A model generated the notes under the pieces. The model did no database searches and had not been told where the DNA came from. It saw only the letters and a list, made by a program, of their open reading frames with translations. This document shows positions 32,547 to 44,547 of a DNA stretch of 64,000 nucleotides, in pieces. How positions within the stretch are numbered: the first letter of the stretch is position 1; every line of letters starts with the position of its first letter. The translations under genes were made by a program, and so were the position numbers. Source of the stretch: Artocarpus heterophyllus (taxonomy: Eukaryota > Streptophyta > Magnoliopsida > Rosales > Moraceae); the NCBI GenBank assembly GCA_025403435.1, contig JAJQZP010000440.1:496001-560000 (forward strand), in the 5' to 3' direction.

Positions 32547-35500
32547 CTATTTCACCAAACCAACAAAAGAACACACATCATTATCATCTTTGCTGAAAAA
32601 TTTTACCCAAAACAATTTTAATCTGATAAGCCTTCTTCAAGTTTTTCCCCCTTCAATTGCACTTTTCTGTTGTCATATGATTCTTCCAAAGTATAAAAGA
32701 GAATAATAAAACTAGAAACAAACGAATCAAAAGGATAATTTTTAGTAAGGTATAAAAAAAATATCCTATTGATGTTGAACAGCTTCAAACAATCATATTT
32801 TGAATAAATTTTGAAAATATACGTATCTTTTTGTTCTGATAAGATGATAGTATAATATGATGGAACTGCACAATATCAATAAGGTATGCTTTATACCCCA
32901 TAAATCCTCTCTACAACAAAAAACTAGCAGCCAATATGATGTATGTACCTGGATTATCTGCCTTAAATCTGATAGTGGTCCAGCCATTTATAGGGACAAC
33001 AACAGTGTTTTGAAGAGGAGGATCAACAAGATTATACTTCAAAGGATCCTTGTGCTTATTAAAATTGCCAAAGCCCCATCCAACCACGTAGAAACTAAAT
33101 CCATGCAAATGCATGGGATGTTCACTCCCGTTAAATAAACTTGTCCCTTGAAAAACAATTTCCACATTGGACATGTACTCGACCACCTTTATTTCTGTCC
33201 CTCTCTTTGGTAGCTTTAAGTACGACGGTGGATCTTCAGTTGTGAAGTTGAATTTTAGCGGTGGGAAGCTTGGAAACCTAACTCCAAACCGACCATTGAT
33301 GTGATAATAGTAAGCTTCTAATATGTCGATCGATGTTGGGGTCACAAAGCTTATGTTGTTAACACTAGCTGATATACGAGTCCCATTTGGCCCCTGACAC
33401 GAAGTGTTCGTGTGAAAAGGGCAAGGGAATGAGTTCAAAGAGAGGGTGAAGAACAATGGAGTTGTTATGTGTAATGGAACGTCTATGGGGTGATATTGGT
33501 TGGCTAAGCTTCTTAACTTACTTGTGAAATGAACCCACAAAACAGTGTCGTTCTTAGATGGAAGCTTAGGGATTAAGGAAGGTGATAGGGTGTGAATATT
33601 AGTAGTATTAGTGTGGTTGTGTTTGTAGTGGATTATGGCTGTGGCAGTGGTTTCGTCGACGATAAGAAGAGGATTAGGAGAGTAGATTTTAGTGGCCATA
33701 TGGTAAAGGTGATTAGGGTTTTGGTCAGCTGTGAACAAGACATCAATGGTTTGGCCAGGTGATATGTGGATGTAATCAGTGAGAAATGGCTTGGTGTAGC
33801 TCGCGTCTAAGCCGACGACAGTTAAGGTGTGGTTGGTGATGGCAAAGACAAGAATGCTCTGCATGGCGGCATTCACTAGACGAAGTAGGTAAGTCTTACC
33901 CAAGTCAACTTGTAGCTTGAATGTATCTGTAAAATATTTAACTACCAAACCTTTATTATAATAAAATAGTGGTTGATAGTACGTACTATACTAAGCTCAC
34001 AGGCTTCAATAGAGGAATTCTTCGATAGAGTAAAGAAAAAGGCCTTTTAGTCCTTTACAATTTTGAATATTCGAAAATAAAAATCTGTTTTGTTATATAG
34101 ATGTATATATTTTGTGTGGACAAATATGCTATATCCTATTAAAATTATCTTACTAGTAAGACTCAACTTTGAATCGTTAGATCAAGTCATAATTAATATA
34201 AGATTTAAAAAATAAGACAAGTTAATGAAATTGATGCAGTAGAATTGAGAATACAGAATTTACCAACCTAACTTATACAGGATTTCAAAATCTACTTAAG
34301 AAAACCTCTAAGAGGGAAATCCCTTAATATGAGAGAAAACACTTAAATTTTGTATTTAATACTTAATATTCTAGTATGCCAGCCAATATGGCTATTTATA
34401 GCAATTTAACAAAATGACAATAATACTCATTAAAATAAACGACTAATTAGACAAATAACGATAAACTAATAGCAAAACAAAGATAAAACATAAAACGACT
34501 AATCTAGATAAATCCTCCTTCTTAGTTTTAAGAGTTGGGCCCTGTTGATGGGGTATTTTTCCCCCTACTATAGAACTTTTTTTCTTCTTTTTTGCTGTGA
34601 TATGGTTTTTGATGTGAATTGCCAATCGGGACTTATAAACTACCAATAGGATTTTTTTTTTCTCTTACTACATAGTTCTCTCTCTAAGAACAAAATACTA
34701 CAACCTTTTTAGAAGAACATGCTTGGTCTTCATCTCAATCTTCACAAAGTTCAAGTTTTCAATTTTAAATACAAAAATAATACCACCAAGTGTGGTGTTC
34801 TAGTGATAAAAATGGAGTACCATAGTAGGCTTATGATCTCAAGTTCGAGTGCAAGGTTACCTCAAAAGGGTATTAAATATAAAGGCTTGTTTCCTGGTGG
34901 CCTAATACTATATTTAAAGTGTTTTATCTTTGCTATTAGTATATTTGATGGGACTAGGGTGATGTATTCCTTTTTCAAGAAGTAGGGTTTGCTTGTAAGG
35001 CTTTTGATGAACATTCTTGTCAGTATTTGAGGTACTCTTTTTGTAACATCCAAGGAGTTATGCTAACATTAGTCACTCAAACCCAAGTAGGTTTTAATAT
35101 TTGGTTTTAGAATTGAGAAAGACATCACAATACACTTATTCAACTATAAAGAGGTTGACCTGTTGGTTTTGAGCTGCAAGGATAAAGATAACCAGGTAGA
35201 CCGTTGATGGTAAAGGCATCTGAAACAATAGGATCTCCTCTAGATTGCAGAAAAAAATTGTAAGTCTCCACTATATCTTGCTTCCACCACTCTCCTGCAA
35301 TGCATTTAATAATTTTCCTAATTAGTCTTATTTTTAAAAAAAATATATATGTATACATATATAGCAAAGAGGTACTTATATATAGATGTGTAACCTTTTA
35401 TAGAGTGTTTGTGAATGTAGTTAAAACCAAAATATTCTAGCATATAGGAGCTTTACATTATATAGCAAACTTTTGTTTTACACTTTAGATGGTTGGAATC

Positions 35501-38017
35501 AATAAGTTCCAATTGATTCAACTAGGTTCCAACTAGGTTACACTTTAGACAATGGGTTACTAGATTCCCAAACCTTCTCGTAGATAAAGGGAGATAATAA
35601 AGGAGCCTTGGCATGTTAAAATATATGTAACGTTTCATATCATAAATTTTTTATATAATTATATATTATACCTAATATGATGGGGAATTCTGCATGAGGC
35701 TTGGAAAAAGGGTAATTGGTTCTATTTTTGGGGTAGATGATGATGGCACCATGGACGGTGGCTCGGTCCCACTCACTATGAGCATGCCACCAAAGGGTGC
35801 CTTCTTCTGTGGAGAATATGATCTTTTGCCTAAACTTGGCTCCTGGTTGAATTGGGCATTGTGTGATATATTCAGGACCATCTGACCATGGATTCCTCGG
35901 TTGCCTTACTCCATGCCTAAAAATTGTTGATTGAATTTAGAGAGAAGGAGAAGAAAAATTTAATAATCTAGAGAGAAAATAAGAACAATACTGAGGAGAA
36001 CATGCTAAACAATTAATATATTAATTATTGGTTGTCTTTGTAAGTACTGACTATCACTAGGCTATATTTACAATCACTAACAATTTTAATGATAATGTAT
36101 ATGAATTATAGTGTGGTGTTTGGAAAAATTCATTAATTAATAAGTATAATTAATTAAAGATTTTTCAATAACTAAGTCATTAAGTTCATAAGAAAGTAAG
36201 AGTTTAAAACCTATAAGCACAAATTCCTATAAATTGTTGGGCACGACAATAGTATGACAAGATGTATCATACTATGTGCATATTGAGCTAGTTTAGGAAT
36301 AACTATGAGTTTTCAGCTACAATGCATAACGTTAAACTGTGATAGTAGAAATAAGATGAACAATAATTAAAGAGTGCATAAGCTTAAGAAAATGATCGAC
36401 TTGAGACAAGTCAATAAATCCTTGATGATCCGAGCAAAATTTTAAGATTAGAAAACCCTCCCATCTAAAAGTCAAGATGAAGCGATTTTATCAGTAAGAC
36501 ATGAAATTCAATAAGTAAGAATTTCAAGTACAGTACTACATTGGTAGTATATTAAATAATTGATGACATTGATTGGCTCTCGCTTAATTTAGAGAGTTTT
36601 ATGCTAGTGAGATCAAGGAACTGGTGTTATAAGTGTCATGAAATCAGTTAGTACTTATGATGGCCTAGAAAATCTTGAAATTAATATTGAAATTTAAATA
36701 CTTAGGTGGGAGATTTTCTTGAAAAATCCCATGTTATGTTTTATAATAAGAGAATTTGTAAAATTATAAAATAAATTCCAAAATTCTATATTTAATATTA
36801 AAGCTTGATTTTATAGCTCTTTCGAACAAAATAATTTGATTTATAATTTAACACTATGATTTAAGGCTGAGAAAAATTTAAACCATATTTTTGGCGACCA
36901 AATATCTTTTTGGTCATTGTTTCTACAGATTCTACGACGAAATTTGGTTGCAAAAAATTTTGTTTTTTAAACCTTTGTAGCAACCAAACTCAATTTGGTT
37001 GCTAAATATCTCGTCGCGGAAAACAAAATTTATTGTAGTAACTTGAAAATTTAATATACGAGAAATTCAAGTATAATATGGTGTTAGCAGTATAATAAGC
37101 TTTGTTTATAATAAAGCATAATCAGCTCATGCGTGATTTGTTAAGTGCTTAAAAATTATGTTTTGCAAATATAAGTTCCTGCTTGCTGAGTGAAGGTTCA
37201 TTCAGTTATGTTTATGCTATATGTTAGATATTTGTCAGCAACACTTGTCGGGTAATGGCAAGTAGTGGACGATTGGTGGAGATAGAAACGGATACAGCTT
37301 ACAAAATGAATCTTCCGGAGTAGGTTTAAAATGAATTATGTATCTATATTTCAAATAGTTTTAAGTAAGTATATTTTTAAAAATTTCAAGATTAATATGT
37401 TGCAACAGATATCGTAACAAGTATATATAATTTTCAAATAAAAAAATTTATAACGATATTTAATTTAGAAATGTTTTAAATTTGTCTTGTTTTAAATTAA
37501 GAAATGTTTATAAGAAATTGTTTTGAGTATCTATTACTATGTCTTAAAAATATATTCCACAAACTAAGTACTTTATGTAAAAATATGTTTAAGTTTAAGA
37601 GATAACGATAACATAAGTAGGGTTGTTATATATAGTCATTAAAAAAAAATGTCACTAAATACCAGTGGATTGTAATGTTACGGTTTCCCTTGTTATAAAC
37701 ATCGACCGCGACGGTATCTCCTCTGCGAGCGTATATTGTTGGCCCGGGAAATTCACCATTTACCGTCAAGATGTTCTTGGTGCTGCACAGCCTCGTGTAA
37801 GGGGTTTCTTCAACCTGTGCATCATAAGCATAAAACGGTTCCCAATTCACTTCACACGCGCGCGTGCGCATATATATATATACACACACACACAGAAGTA
37901 AGAATGCAGGCAGAATACAAATTGTATACGTTATAATACTCACAAATGATGAATTAAAATGTATAATACTAGGATGCCGGTATGATATTATTCTTTGGCT
38001 TCTGATCACACGTGACA

Positions 38018-38056
<39 letters not shown>

Positions 38057-38218
38057 GTATGTGTGTGCGCTAGCTATATAATGTGTGTGCATCATGTATA
38101 TATGTATATATGAAGTATATATAAAGATTACCACAAAAGAATAATGAGACCAAGCTTGGCATTGGAAGACGGCAGCGAACACTAGGACCCCTAAAAGTTG
38201 CAACCTTAAAGCCTTCAT
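32416..38218 (-). CDS. Laccase (multicopper oxidase), six exons, intact
   Basis: Secreted plant laccase: oxidises phenols such as monolignols or flavonoids with reduction of oxygen to water, in the apoplast. Exons (minus): 38218-38132, 37814-37663, 35916-35672, 35294-35160, 33926-32949 and 32546-32416. All introns are GT-AG and the codon phases agree, giving 1728 bases, 575 residues plus stop, a normal laccase length. It has a signal peptide (about residues 1-22) and three cupredoxin domains. Copper ligands are all present: HWH 79-81, HAH 124-126, H476/H479/H481 in HPMHLHG, HCH 538-540, H544 and axial M549. The C-terminus PPPPDMPPC is typical. Wording such as [19 protein letters not shown] places it near the LAC7/8/9 clade, which is an inference. 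A decayed second copy lies at 60804-63467. Confidence 0.95.
32949..33926 (-). CDS. Laccase exon 5 (large exon)
   Basis: 978 bases encoding most of cupredoxin domains 2 and 3. It starts [20 protein letters not shown] and includes [17 protein letters not shown] and the type 2/3 copper motif [15 protein letters not shown]. It ends FKADNPG at donor GTACAT. The upstream in-frame ATG at 33948 lies in the intron. Several NxT/S glycosylation sites occur. Confidence 0.95.
34232..34620 (-). repeat. LTR-like fragment in laccase intron 4
   Basis: The minus strand contains GCTATAAATAGCC with an AT-rich upstream and a downstream region ending TTCTACTGCA, like U3-R of a short copia LTR. The plus side begins TGATGCAG after GAAAT at 34227-34231, but no second GAAAT next to a CA end was found, so the limits are uncertain. 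Confidence 0.35.
35160..35294 (-). CDS. Laccase exon 4
   Basis: 135 bases: [45 protein letters not shown]. It has acceptor TTGCAG and donor GTCAAC. The donor is weaker than consensus but keeps the phase (G|AT for Asp). Confidence 0.9.
35672..35916 (-). CDS. Laccase exon 3
   Basis: 245 bases, the canonical size. It completes HWHGVRQ and carries [34 protein letters not shown] and ends in EFPIIL, in phase with the next exon. Confidence 0.93.
36885..37040. repeat. Inverted AAATTTGGTTGC-type motifs in laccase intron 2
   Basis: Within the 1.75-kb intron between exons 3 and 2, wording such as GGCGACCAAATA, AAATTTGGTTGC, GCAACCAAACT and ATTTGGTTGCTAAAT recurs in both orientations. Such clusters occur in plant CACTA-type transposon ends. 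A complete element is not visible. Confidence 0.4.
37663..37814 (-). CDS. Laccase exon 2
   Basis: 152 bases, the canonical size for this exon in plant laccases. It encodes [39 protein letters not shown] and ends inside the Trp codon of the first copper motif HWHG. Confidence 0.93.
37868..37896. repeat. Microsatellite (TA)n(CA)n
   Basis: A short TA run followed by a CA run in laccase intron 1, just upstream of exon 2. Confidence 0.8.
38021..38051. repeat. Microsatellite (TA)n
   Basis: About 15 TA units in laccase intron 1. The pseudogene copy has an even longer (TA)n at 63294-63326 in the same intron. Confidence 0.9.
38132..38218 (-). CDS. Laccase exon 1 (signal peptide)
   Basis: 29 codons from ATG 38218 to the donor [24 protein letters not shown], then [12 protein letters not shown] short basic start and hydrophobic core make a secretion signal, likely cut after QCQA. 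The upstream in-frame TTG is not a start. Confidence 0.9.
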
Positions 38219-38296
38219 GATCTCCAAACCTTTTCTCTTTCTTACGTTTTTATTATATGTTTGCTTTGTAGTTAATTAAGGGCCTGTCTAGTGAGC

Positions 38297-38303
38297 ATTT
38301 ATA
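38297..38303 (-). promoter_or_regulatory. Laccase TATA box candidate
   Basis: TATAAAT on the minus strand, 79 bp upstream of the start codon at 38218. That leaves room for a leader of about 50 bases. Confidence 0.6.
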
Positions 38304-39730
38304 TGCACAAATTTCGTAGCTATCACCAGCACTCGCATACGTTATCAATTTGTGCACCTTAAGTCTCTGTTGTCCTCTCTAGAATCCAAATTCTGGTATT
38401 TGTCTTGTCGGACGTTCAAGTTATAAAAGTCATCTAATTACTATAAAATTGCCACGAGTGTATTTGACCATCTAGTTCATTTACCTAATGCGTGATAAAT
38501 TTAAACCCTATAATATATATCAACATAGGGTACAACATTTTCTCTTCAATGTCCCACATGAATTGTCAACATTTTGCAATGTAACTGCTTTCTAAAGTTT
38601 TTAATGATTGTGGGTTATGTACGTTGAAAACTAAAATTTTCAAAAGAAAGAAAAATCAACTCAGGCAAATTTTAAAAGTGAAAGTTTATTCTTCCTTTAT
38701 AATGAACTAGATGGTTAAACACGCATGTTATATACACATTAACTGTTGCAATCCATATATAATTCATATTTTTTGCCACCATATACATTTTTCTCATAGT
38801 ATGGCCCTAAATGTGAAAGAGAATGTTTGAAAAATGCTCAATAATAAGGATTACGGTTCAACTTTGACCCAAATTTCTTACATTTCAACTTCCTCAGGGA
38901 ATCAAAGGGCATTTTATTCACGTCAAGAGAAACCAGACAAACCTGCTCCTGCCGTTGAGGAATAAAAAAAAAAAAGAAGAGAAAAAACACAACTCAATTA
39001 TATATATGTATATATATGCTTACTAGTTTGACCAAATACCTCGTAAGAGTATGTATATTTAGACAAATTTATGCGTGTCATTCTAATGTAAAGACATGTT
39101 AATTTATTATTTATTTTATAATATGGTGATGAAAGAAGCTTCGATAAGGAAAATTTGGATTTTTCAAGAGATCACACGCTCACTTCCTTCAAGAAAATAG
39201 TACTTCATTAACACAGGAGGATAATGATTCAAAATATTGAATTATTTCTTAGGCTTACTAGATATATTGTAAACTTTCAATTGTGAAGTTAAATAAAAAT
39301 CAAAATTTTCAAAGTATTTTAATCACTGCAAAAATTGATATCCTAACATAACTACTACATATGTAATTACATAATAAAAAATGCGACATTATTATGATAA
39401 TTACAATGAAATTTCTGTTTTTTAAAAAATATTTTTAAAAACGTTGCTTTTTTTTTTTTGCAAATTTCAATTCAAGGTAAATGAATCTTTTCATATACGT
39501 GGTGCAATTATCCCTTATCCCTTATAGATTTATGGGGCTTATTATAGAGTGATTGCTTATATAGTTAGCGTACGCATGTTGTAAGAAGAAAAAAATTAAT
39601 CGTACCTGGATGGAATTACGCTTATGTTGACCAAATGATAAAGATTTTGGAAAACTGCACTCCCTATAAAGCCCTATTGGCTGGATCAGTTTATTGTTGG
39701 AGAATTTTAGAGGAGAGCTGCACAAATTTG
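38304..39730. other. Laccase upstream region, no gene seen
   Basis: AT-rich with no recognisable coding sequence or repeat family. Regulatory sites for the laccase may lie here, but none can be named with confidence. Confidence 0.45.
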
Positions 39731-39735
39731 ACTTC

Positions 39736-39845
39736 TTTTTTTACTTGTGGGATTGGCTGGGTATTGGAAAAGTCGAGAGTTGGACCATTGGATATCTTTT
39801 TTACTTGTGGGATCGGTTGGTATCAGTCTATTGGAAAAGTCGATG
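39736..39845. repeat. Two-copy tandem repeat
   Basis: A ~45-base unit (TTTTTACTTGTGGGAT, GGxTGGx, TATTGGAAAAGTCGA) occurs twice about 60 bp apart. The small reading frame across it is a by-product. Confidence 0.7.
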
Positions 39846-39877
39846 AACGAGGTAAGTACGAAGTAGCACATACAAAC

Positions 39878-40270
39878 ATGACAATTAAGCGTCTATGACT
39901 GACTATTCAGAATTATTAGCAAAATTATTAGGATTAATTACAAGAGACTGAGGAAGCCCATTGGAGACCATATTTTGCAATTGTATGTGGGCCACTGCCC
40001 GAACAATAAAAAAGAGAGATACTACTATTATTCAAATCACGGAACAAAGAAATATCATGACAATAAGAGCAATCTTATTTAACTATATGAGATTATAATC
40101 TTGTTATTAATAAAATAGTAGGTTTCAATATAAAAAATACACTACATATTAGACTAGGACAAGTTATAATCTCATGGGGATGAAAAAAGTTTTTTTATCA
40201 ATAATAACTGGACTATTGAAGCCTACCTCATCACTAAGCACATCTTTGATCACATTGACAGCACCAGATT
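39878..40270. repeat. Duplicated block, copy 1
   Basis: Matches 44030-44290 in order: GCGTCTATGACTGACTA, GGAAGCCCATTGGAGACCAT, GAGAGATACTA and CACATCTTTGATCACATTGA. The copies have diverged with small indels. No coding function is seen. Confidence 0.75.
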
Positions 40271-40908
40271 TGCCACATTATTATGCCAAAATGGTGTCCT
40301 CAACCAAAAAAAAAAAAAAAGTGTCAAAATAAGATAAGCATAGTGACTAGACTGTAAGTACACATTTTACGAGGATAAAATCATTTCTTTATACGTTTGT
40401 TTCTCATTAAATTCTTTAATTAATAGTATTTTTGTATTTAACAATGTTTTTGTGTCTTAATGTAAAAATATGTTTAATAATATATTTTTATATTTAATAA
40501 TATTTTTGGGGACTTTTAGAATCAATTTCGTATGGAAAATATTAGTTTATTTTAAAATTAGTCAAAATCATAAAAATACTTAGTGGTAATTTTATTTTGA
40601 GTTTTAATGTGTTTTGAGTTTGTAAAATTGTTCTCTAATATTTTTATTAATTTTTAAAAATATTTTCAAGTCTTAAAAATCATGTCTGTGTCAAAACAAA
40701 AAAGGTTAGAATTTGATAAGTTTGTAATTACTTTTCGTATGTTTTATTGTAAAATAAATATTTTTAAAATTATTGTAAATATTATGTTTGTAAAATAATT
40801 ATTTTTGTTTCAATTCTTTGTCTTTAAATTTGAAATATAGTGGAAAAGCGGAGCAAAATCGCACCAAAATGGACAAAATTGGACAACAAATACCTCAAAT
40901 GTTAGTGG
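40271..40908. other. AT-rich spacer, no gene seen
   Basis: Low-complexity AT-rich sequence with no open frame of interest. Confidence 0.45.
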
Positions 40909-42415
40909 TGTGCCCTAAACCAATTATGTATTGACCATATTTTGACTTTGTTATATTTGCATTTTATTAATAAAGAGGTATTTTCATTATTGTTTTTTAT
41001 TCTAATTCCATAAATAATTAATTCTGCCTAAGGTCATCAAGTATGTGACTTGATAGTAAAACTCTTAGGGGAAAATTAAATTTTATTTTAAATTATCCCT
41101 AATCGGTCATTATTATTAGGATAATAATGAATGAAGACTAGTATGAAGTTTGACTGATAATTATGTTTTACTAATCATGTGTATGAGATACTAAGTCAAC
41201 TCATAGATACATATTTGAGAAATGATGTATTGGATTAACTCACTATGAGAATACTACATGGATAATAACTATTGAGATTTTCATCACAATAGTATTATCC
41301 TAGTCCTCTGACCTAAAATCACCATTGTTTCCTACATGACAAGTTCTATATTTTGACACATTCTAATATTATCTTTAACAGGATGATGGAATGGATTGTT
41401 GTTGGATATAGAATGAATCATGTGAGGAATATAAGTGATTAAGAAGGAATTTGTCCTTCATTTATTATGAGAAAGATATCTATGGGCCCCTCGATAAGTT
41501 AGACTGAAGAAAAATGTATGACCATACTGGAATGAATTGATAAGGGTTATCAATATCAGTCTACTTAAGATCAAAAAATAATATGATTGACTAGTATAAG
41601 GATGACATAAACCATGCCTTATGTTCAATCAAGGTATCTAGTGACAAAATGACTTTAATACTTATTGTGGATTATGTTGTGTCGGATTATTGACATTCGC
41701 ATAACTTGGGTAATCATAATGTCTTGCTAGAGGCTGCTTATGATTTGTGGGCCAAAAATAGAATTTCAAGCCCACTGCCAACGTTATGTGAACCTATAGG
41801 GTCACACACTTAGAACAGATCAAAAACAAATTTTGGGTTTACTACGTCTAGATTCTCTGAATCATATTCGAATTACAGACATTGTCTAGATTCTCTATCT
41901 GAATCATATTCGAATTACAGATATTATCTAGATTCTTTAAATCATATTCGAATTACAATTTACCCTAGTTAAAATCTAACTCTATCTCGAAGTCTATATA
42001 TATATATATATATCTGTTTTAGGGTTTCTGGCTAGATGAGATGAGAAAAGGCGTTCTCTTATTTTAAAAGGCAAAAAACATTAAAAACCCTAAATTAGAG
42101 GGAGAGTCATTTAACGCAAGGAGAGGGTGCTAGCACACCAATTCGGTTTTTGAGAGAGTCTGTTCGTGTGAATACCTGCAGAGAGCGTTGCACTAAGTAA
42201 CAACGTCTGAATCCGATCCCGAATATGAAAACCTCAAGTTAGGGTGTTATCGAAGTGAACCCGCTCTCTTCCTACCAAAAATCTTGCCCCTTTTGTCATC
42301 CTAGTAAGATTCTATGACTTTCTTATTAATCTAATCGAATTGCATGGATCCTGCGAGGATTTTGTGGGAATTAATTTTGATTTTCCATTGCTTATTTGAA
42401 TCAAAAAATCCAACA
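40909..42415 (+). mobile_element. Copia-like LTR (SIRE/Maximus type), probably solo
   Basis: It begins TGTGCCCTAAACCAATTATG and continues with AATAAAGAGGTATTTTCATT, wording I associate with SIRE-type copia LTRs. A TATA-like repeat at about 41998-42012 precedes GTTTTAGGGTTTCTGG. The end is placed at CCAACA (42415) by analogy only. No matching TSD was found, so the right border is uncertain. Confidence 0.5.
41845..41960. repeat. Three-copy tandem repeat
   Basis: Three units of about 40 bases with TCTAGATTCTCTGAATCATA and TTCGAATTACAGA wording; the third ends in AATT. It lies just upstream of the TATA-like run of the LTR at 40909. Confidence 0.85.
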
Positions 42416-44029
42416 TCAAAAACATAAAAATATTTGAATTTAAATCTAGAAGGGACATATGGTATGTTCCTAGCCATTGGATCATGTTGCCATTCACTAT
42501 AGACCGTCAGATTGTTTGCCATATGTCATGCATTGCTCCAGTCGTCAGACAGTCGGGCTCGTGTGTCAATTGGGAATCTCAGGCCATCTTTGATCGTGTG
42601 TGGTCCATCCCACGTACTTGTCTTTCAAGCCGTCGTATGCAATTACCAAAACTAATTTGTCCATTATATCACAAATTTGATGCCTAAGATTGTGTTGCTC
42701 TAGTACATGCAATCACTGCGCAGCACTAAAAAAGTTTAAAAATTCATATTCTTAGGGACCTGAAATGGGAGAGAAAAGAAGAAAAAATCGTAAAAAATGA
42801 TCAAATTGCACAATTTGATTCGTGAAAGTCAAGGAGAATAGTAAAAAAAAATATAAAAATAATGAACAATATATTTTAGCGCCTATAAATACTGACGTTT
42901 TTGTGTCAGTTCTCGCACACCCTCCTTTCTTTCTTCAACTAACTGCTGAGCTTCTAGCACAATAGTCATCCCTTTTTAGAGAAGATGCTACTAGAGCGCT
43001 CCTCTAACCTACTAAAAATAATAAAATAATGCCTAAATTAGTGTAGAGAGTCTAGTGAGGCATAGGGGTAATCTTGTATGTATCGTACACTAATATGGAT
43101 TTTAATTTTATATCTGCTTTGTAATGCTTATATTTTTATAAAATAAATTATATTTTCTATGTTTTTAGTCATTATTGTTAATGTTGTTATGTTGCCCAAT
43201 TCTTACATAATTTTAGTCATACTTTCTTTATATAATTTAATTATATTGCATAATTAATATTAATAATACTAAAATTATGCTTGTTTATTAAGTTGAGTTT
43301 TTGCTGCATTATAAACAAGAACTGGCACAATAATTGCTCATAATGCTTGATTTATTGTCGATAGAGAATGACATAGTGTATTTTTGAACCATTTAATAAG
43401 TCAAGGTTCTGTTTAACTTAACGCAATAATTTATTCTATTAAAAAATAATAATTTTAATTTGTTATTATCTTTTCTATCCTAAAATTATGTTAATTATAA
43501 CTGTAGTGACAATAGTTATAATTTTTATAGTTAGTACATCATATCATTAGTGAGAGATGATTATTTTGCTACTTTTTATAGGAAAATTCTTACTGTATTA
43601 GAGCTTGCTCTATTGTCGCTATAAGTTGACTTATAAAATTAGTAAAAGTGCTTGTTATTAATGGGAAAATACATAATAAATTAAATGTTTTAGATAATTA
43701 ATTAAAGTTAAAATTTCATATTAGTTATGAAATATATAAGGGATTCTCAGAACTTTACCATTTTTATTTTATATTTTAAAGTCTTATTTAAAATTGTTAA
43801 AAATTAATTGTTTTCTTTAAAATCTCCTTAAAATCACCATTGCCTTTTCAACTGTTAAATCATCAATCTTTCAAATTCGCACCTCTCTGTAGATACGGCA
43901 ACCTTTCTCGTACTACATATGTCTACGTTTAAAGAGTCATTTTGGGTGATACATCATATAGAATAGTCAAAGATAAATATTGTGCAATAATAACAAATTA
44001 AGGCATGGACATGATAATTAATATAATAT
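42416..44029. other. Spacer, no gene seen
   Basis: A 67-codon frame at 42484-42687 has no recognisable similarity. A promoter-like CTATAAATAC at 42883-42892 is followed by a pyrimidine-rich leader-like sequence, possibly from another LTR. The remainder is AT-rich. Confidence 0.4.
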
Positions 44030-44290
44030 TGGAAGCGACAATGGCGTCTATAACTGACTACTCAAAATTATTACCAAAATTAATATAGATTAACTGCTGG
44101 TAACTAAGGAAGTCGACTGGAGACCATGTTTGGAATAGTATGGGCTATCGTATTGGCAAAATGAGAAACATGAGAGATACTATAGTATAAATAACGAAGA
44201 AATAATATCCATAATAATGGGACTGTCAAAGCCTGACACCACATTATTGGGCACATCCTTGATCACATTGAGCTTTGGAGAATTGTGACT
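44030..44290. repeat. Duplicated block, copy 2
   Basis: Diverged second copy of 39878-40270. It suggests an old tandem duplication of laccase upstream DNA, now separated by the LTR at 40909 and spacer. Confidence 0.75.
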
Positions 44291-44371
44291 TGGAGCTTGT
44301 TAAAAAGTGTGGTGTCAAATTAAACATCTTTCAGATCTCATCCTATGCAGAGGATTTTGAACCCAGGTGCC

Positions 44372-44547
44372 TGTAACGCCCGTTATTTTCTTTTATGGAT
44401 ACTTACGTTAATTTAATGTTAGAATGTAATACTTTAGGTGCTATTGTTATTTATGTTAATAAATTAACTTTTTGTTTAGTAATGTTGCGGGTGACTGCTG
44501 CGAGGGATCGATGTGTTCGGAATATTCATATAAAAAAATAATGATAA
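44372..44547 (+). repeat. Start of an old long gypsy-type LTR
   Basis: TGTAACGCCCGTTATTTTC marks an LTR-like start on plus. The sequence is interrupted at 44547 by the young element (TSD GATAA) and continues at 53527. Confidence 0.6.

Noticed and set aside
32857..33138. 93-codon plus-strand frame
   Set aside because: It is antisense to laccase exon 5.
35672..35881. 69-codon minus-strand frame and its plus-strand partner at 35694-35885
   Set aside because: They are out-of-frame readings of laccase exon 3, which is read in another minus-strand frame.
42484..42687. 67-codon frame with several cysteines
   Set aside because: No family similarity, and the base composition is not different enough from its surroundings to support coding.
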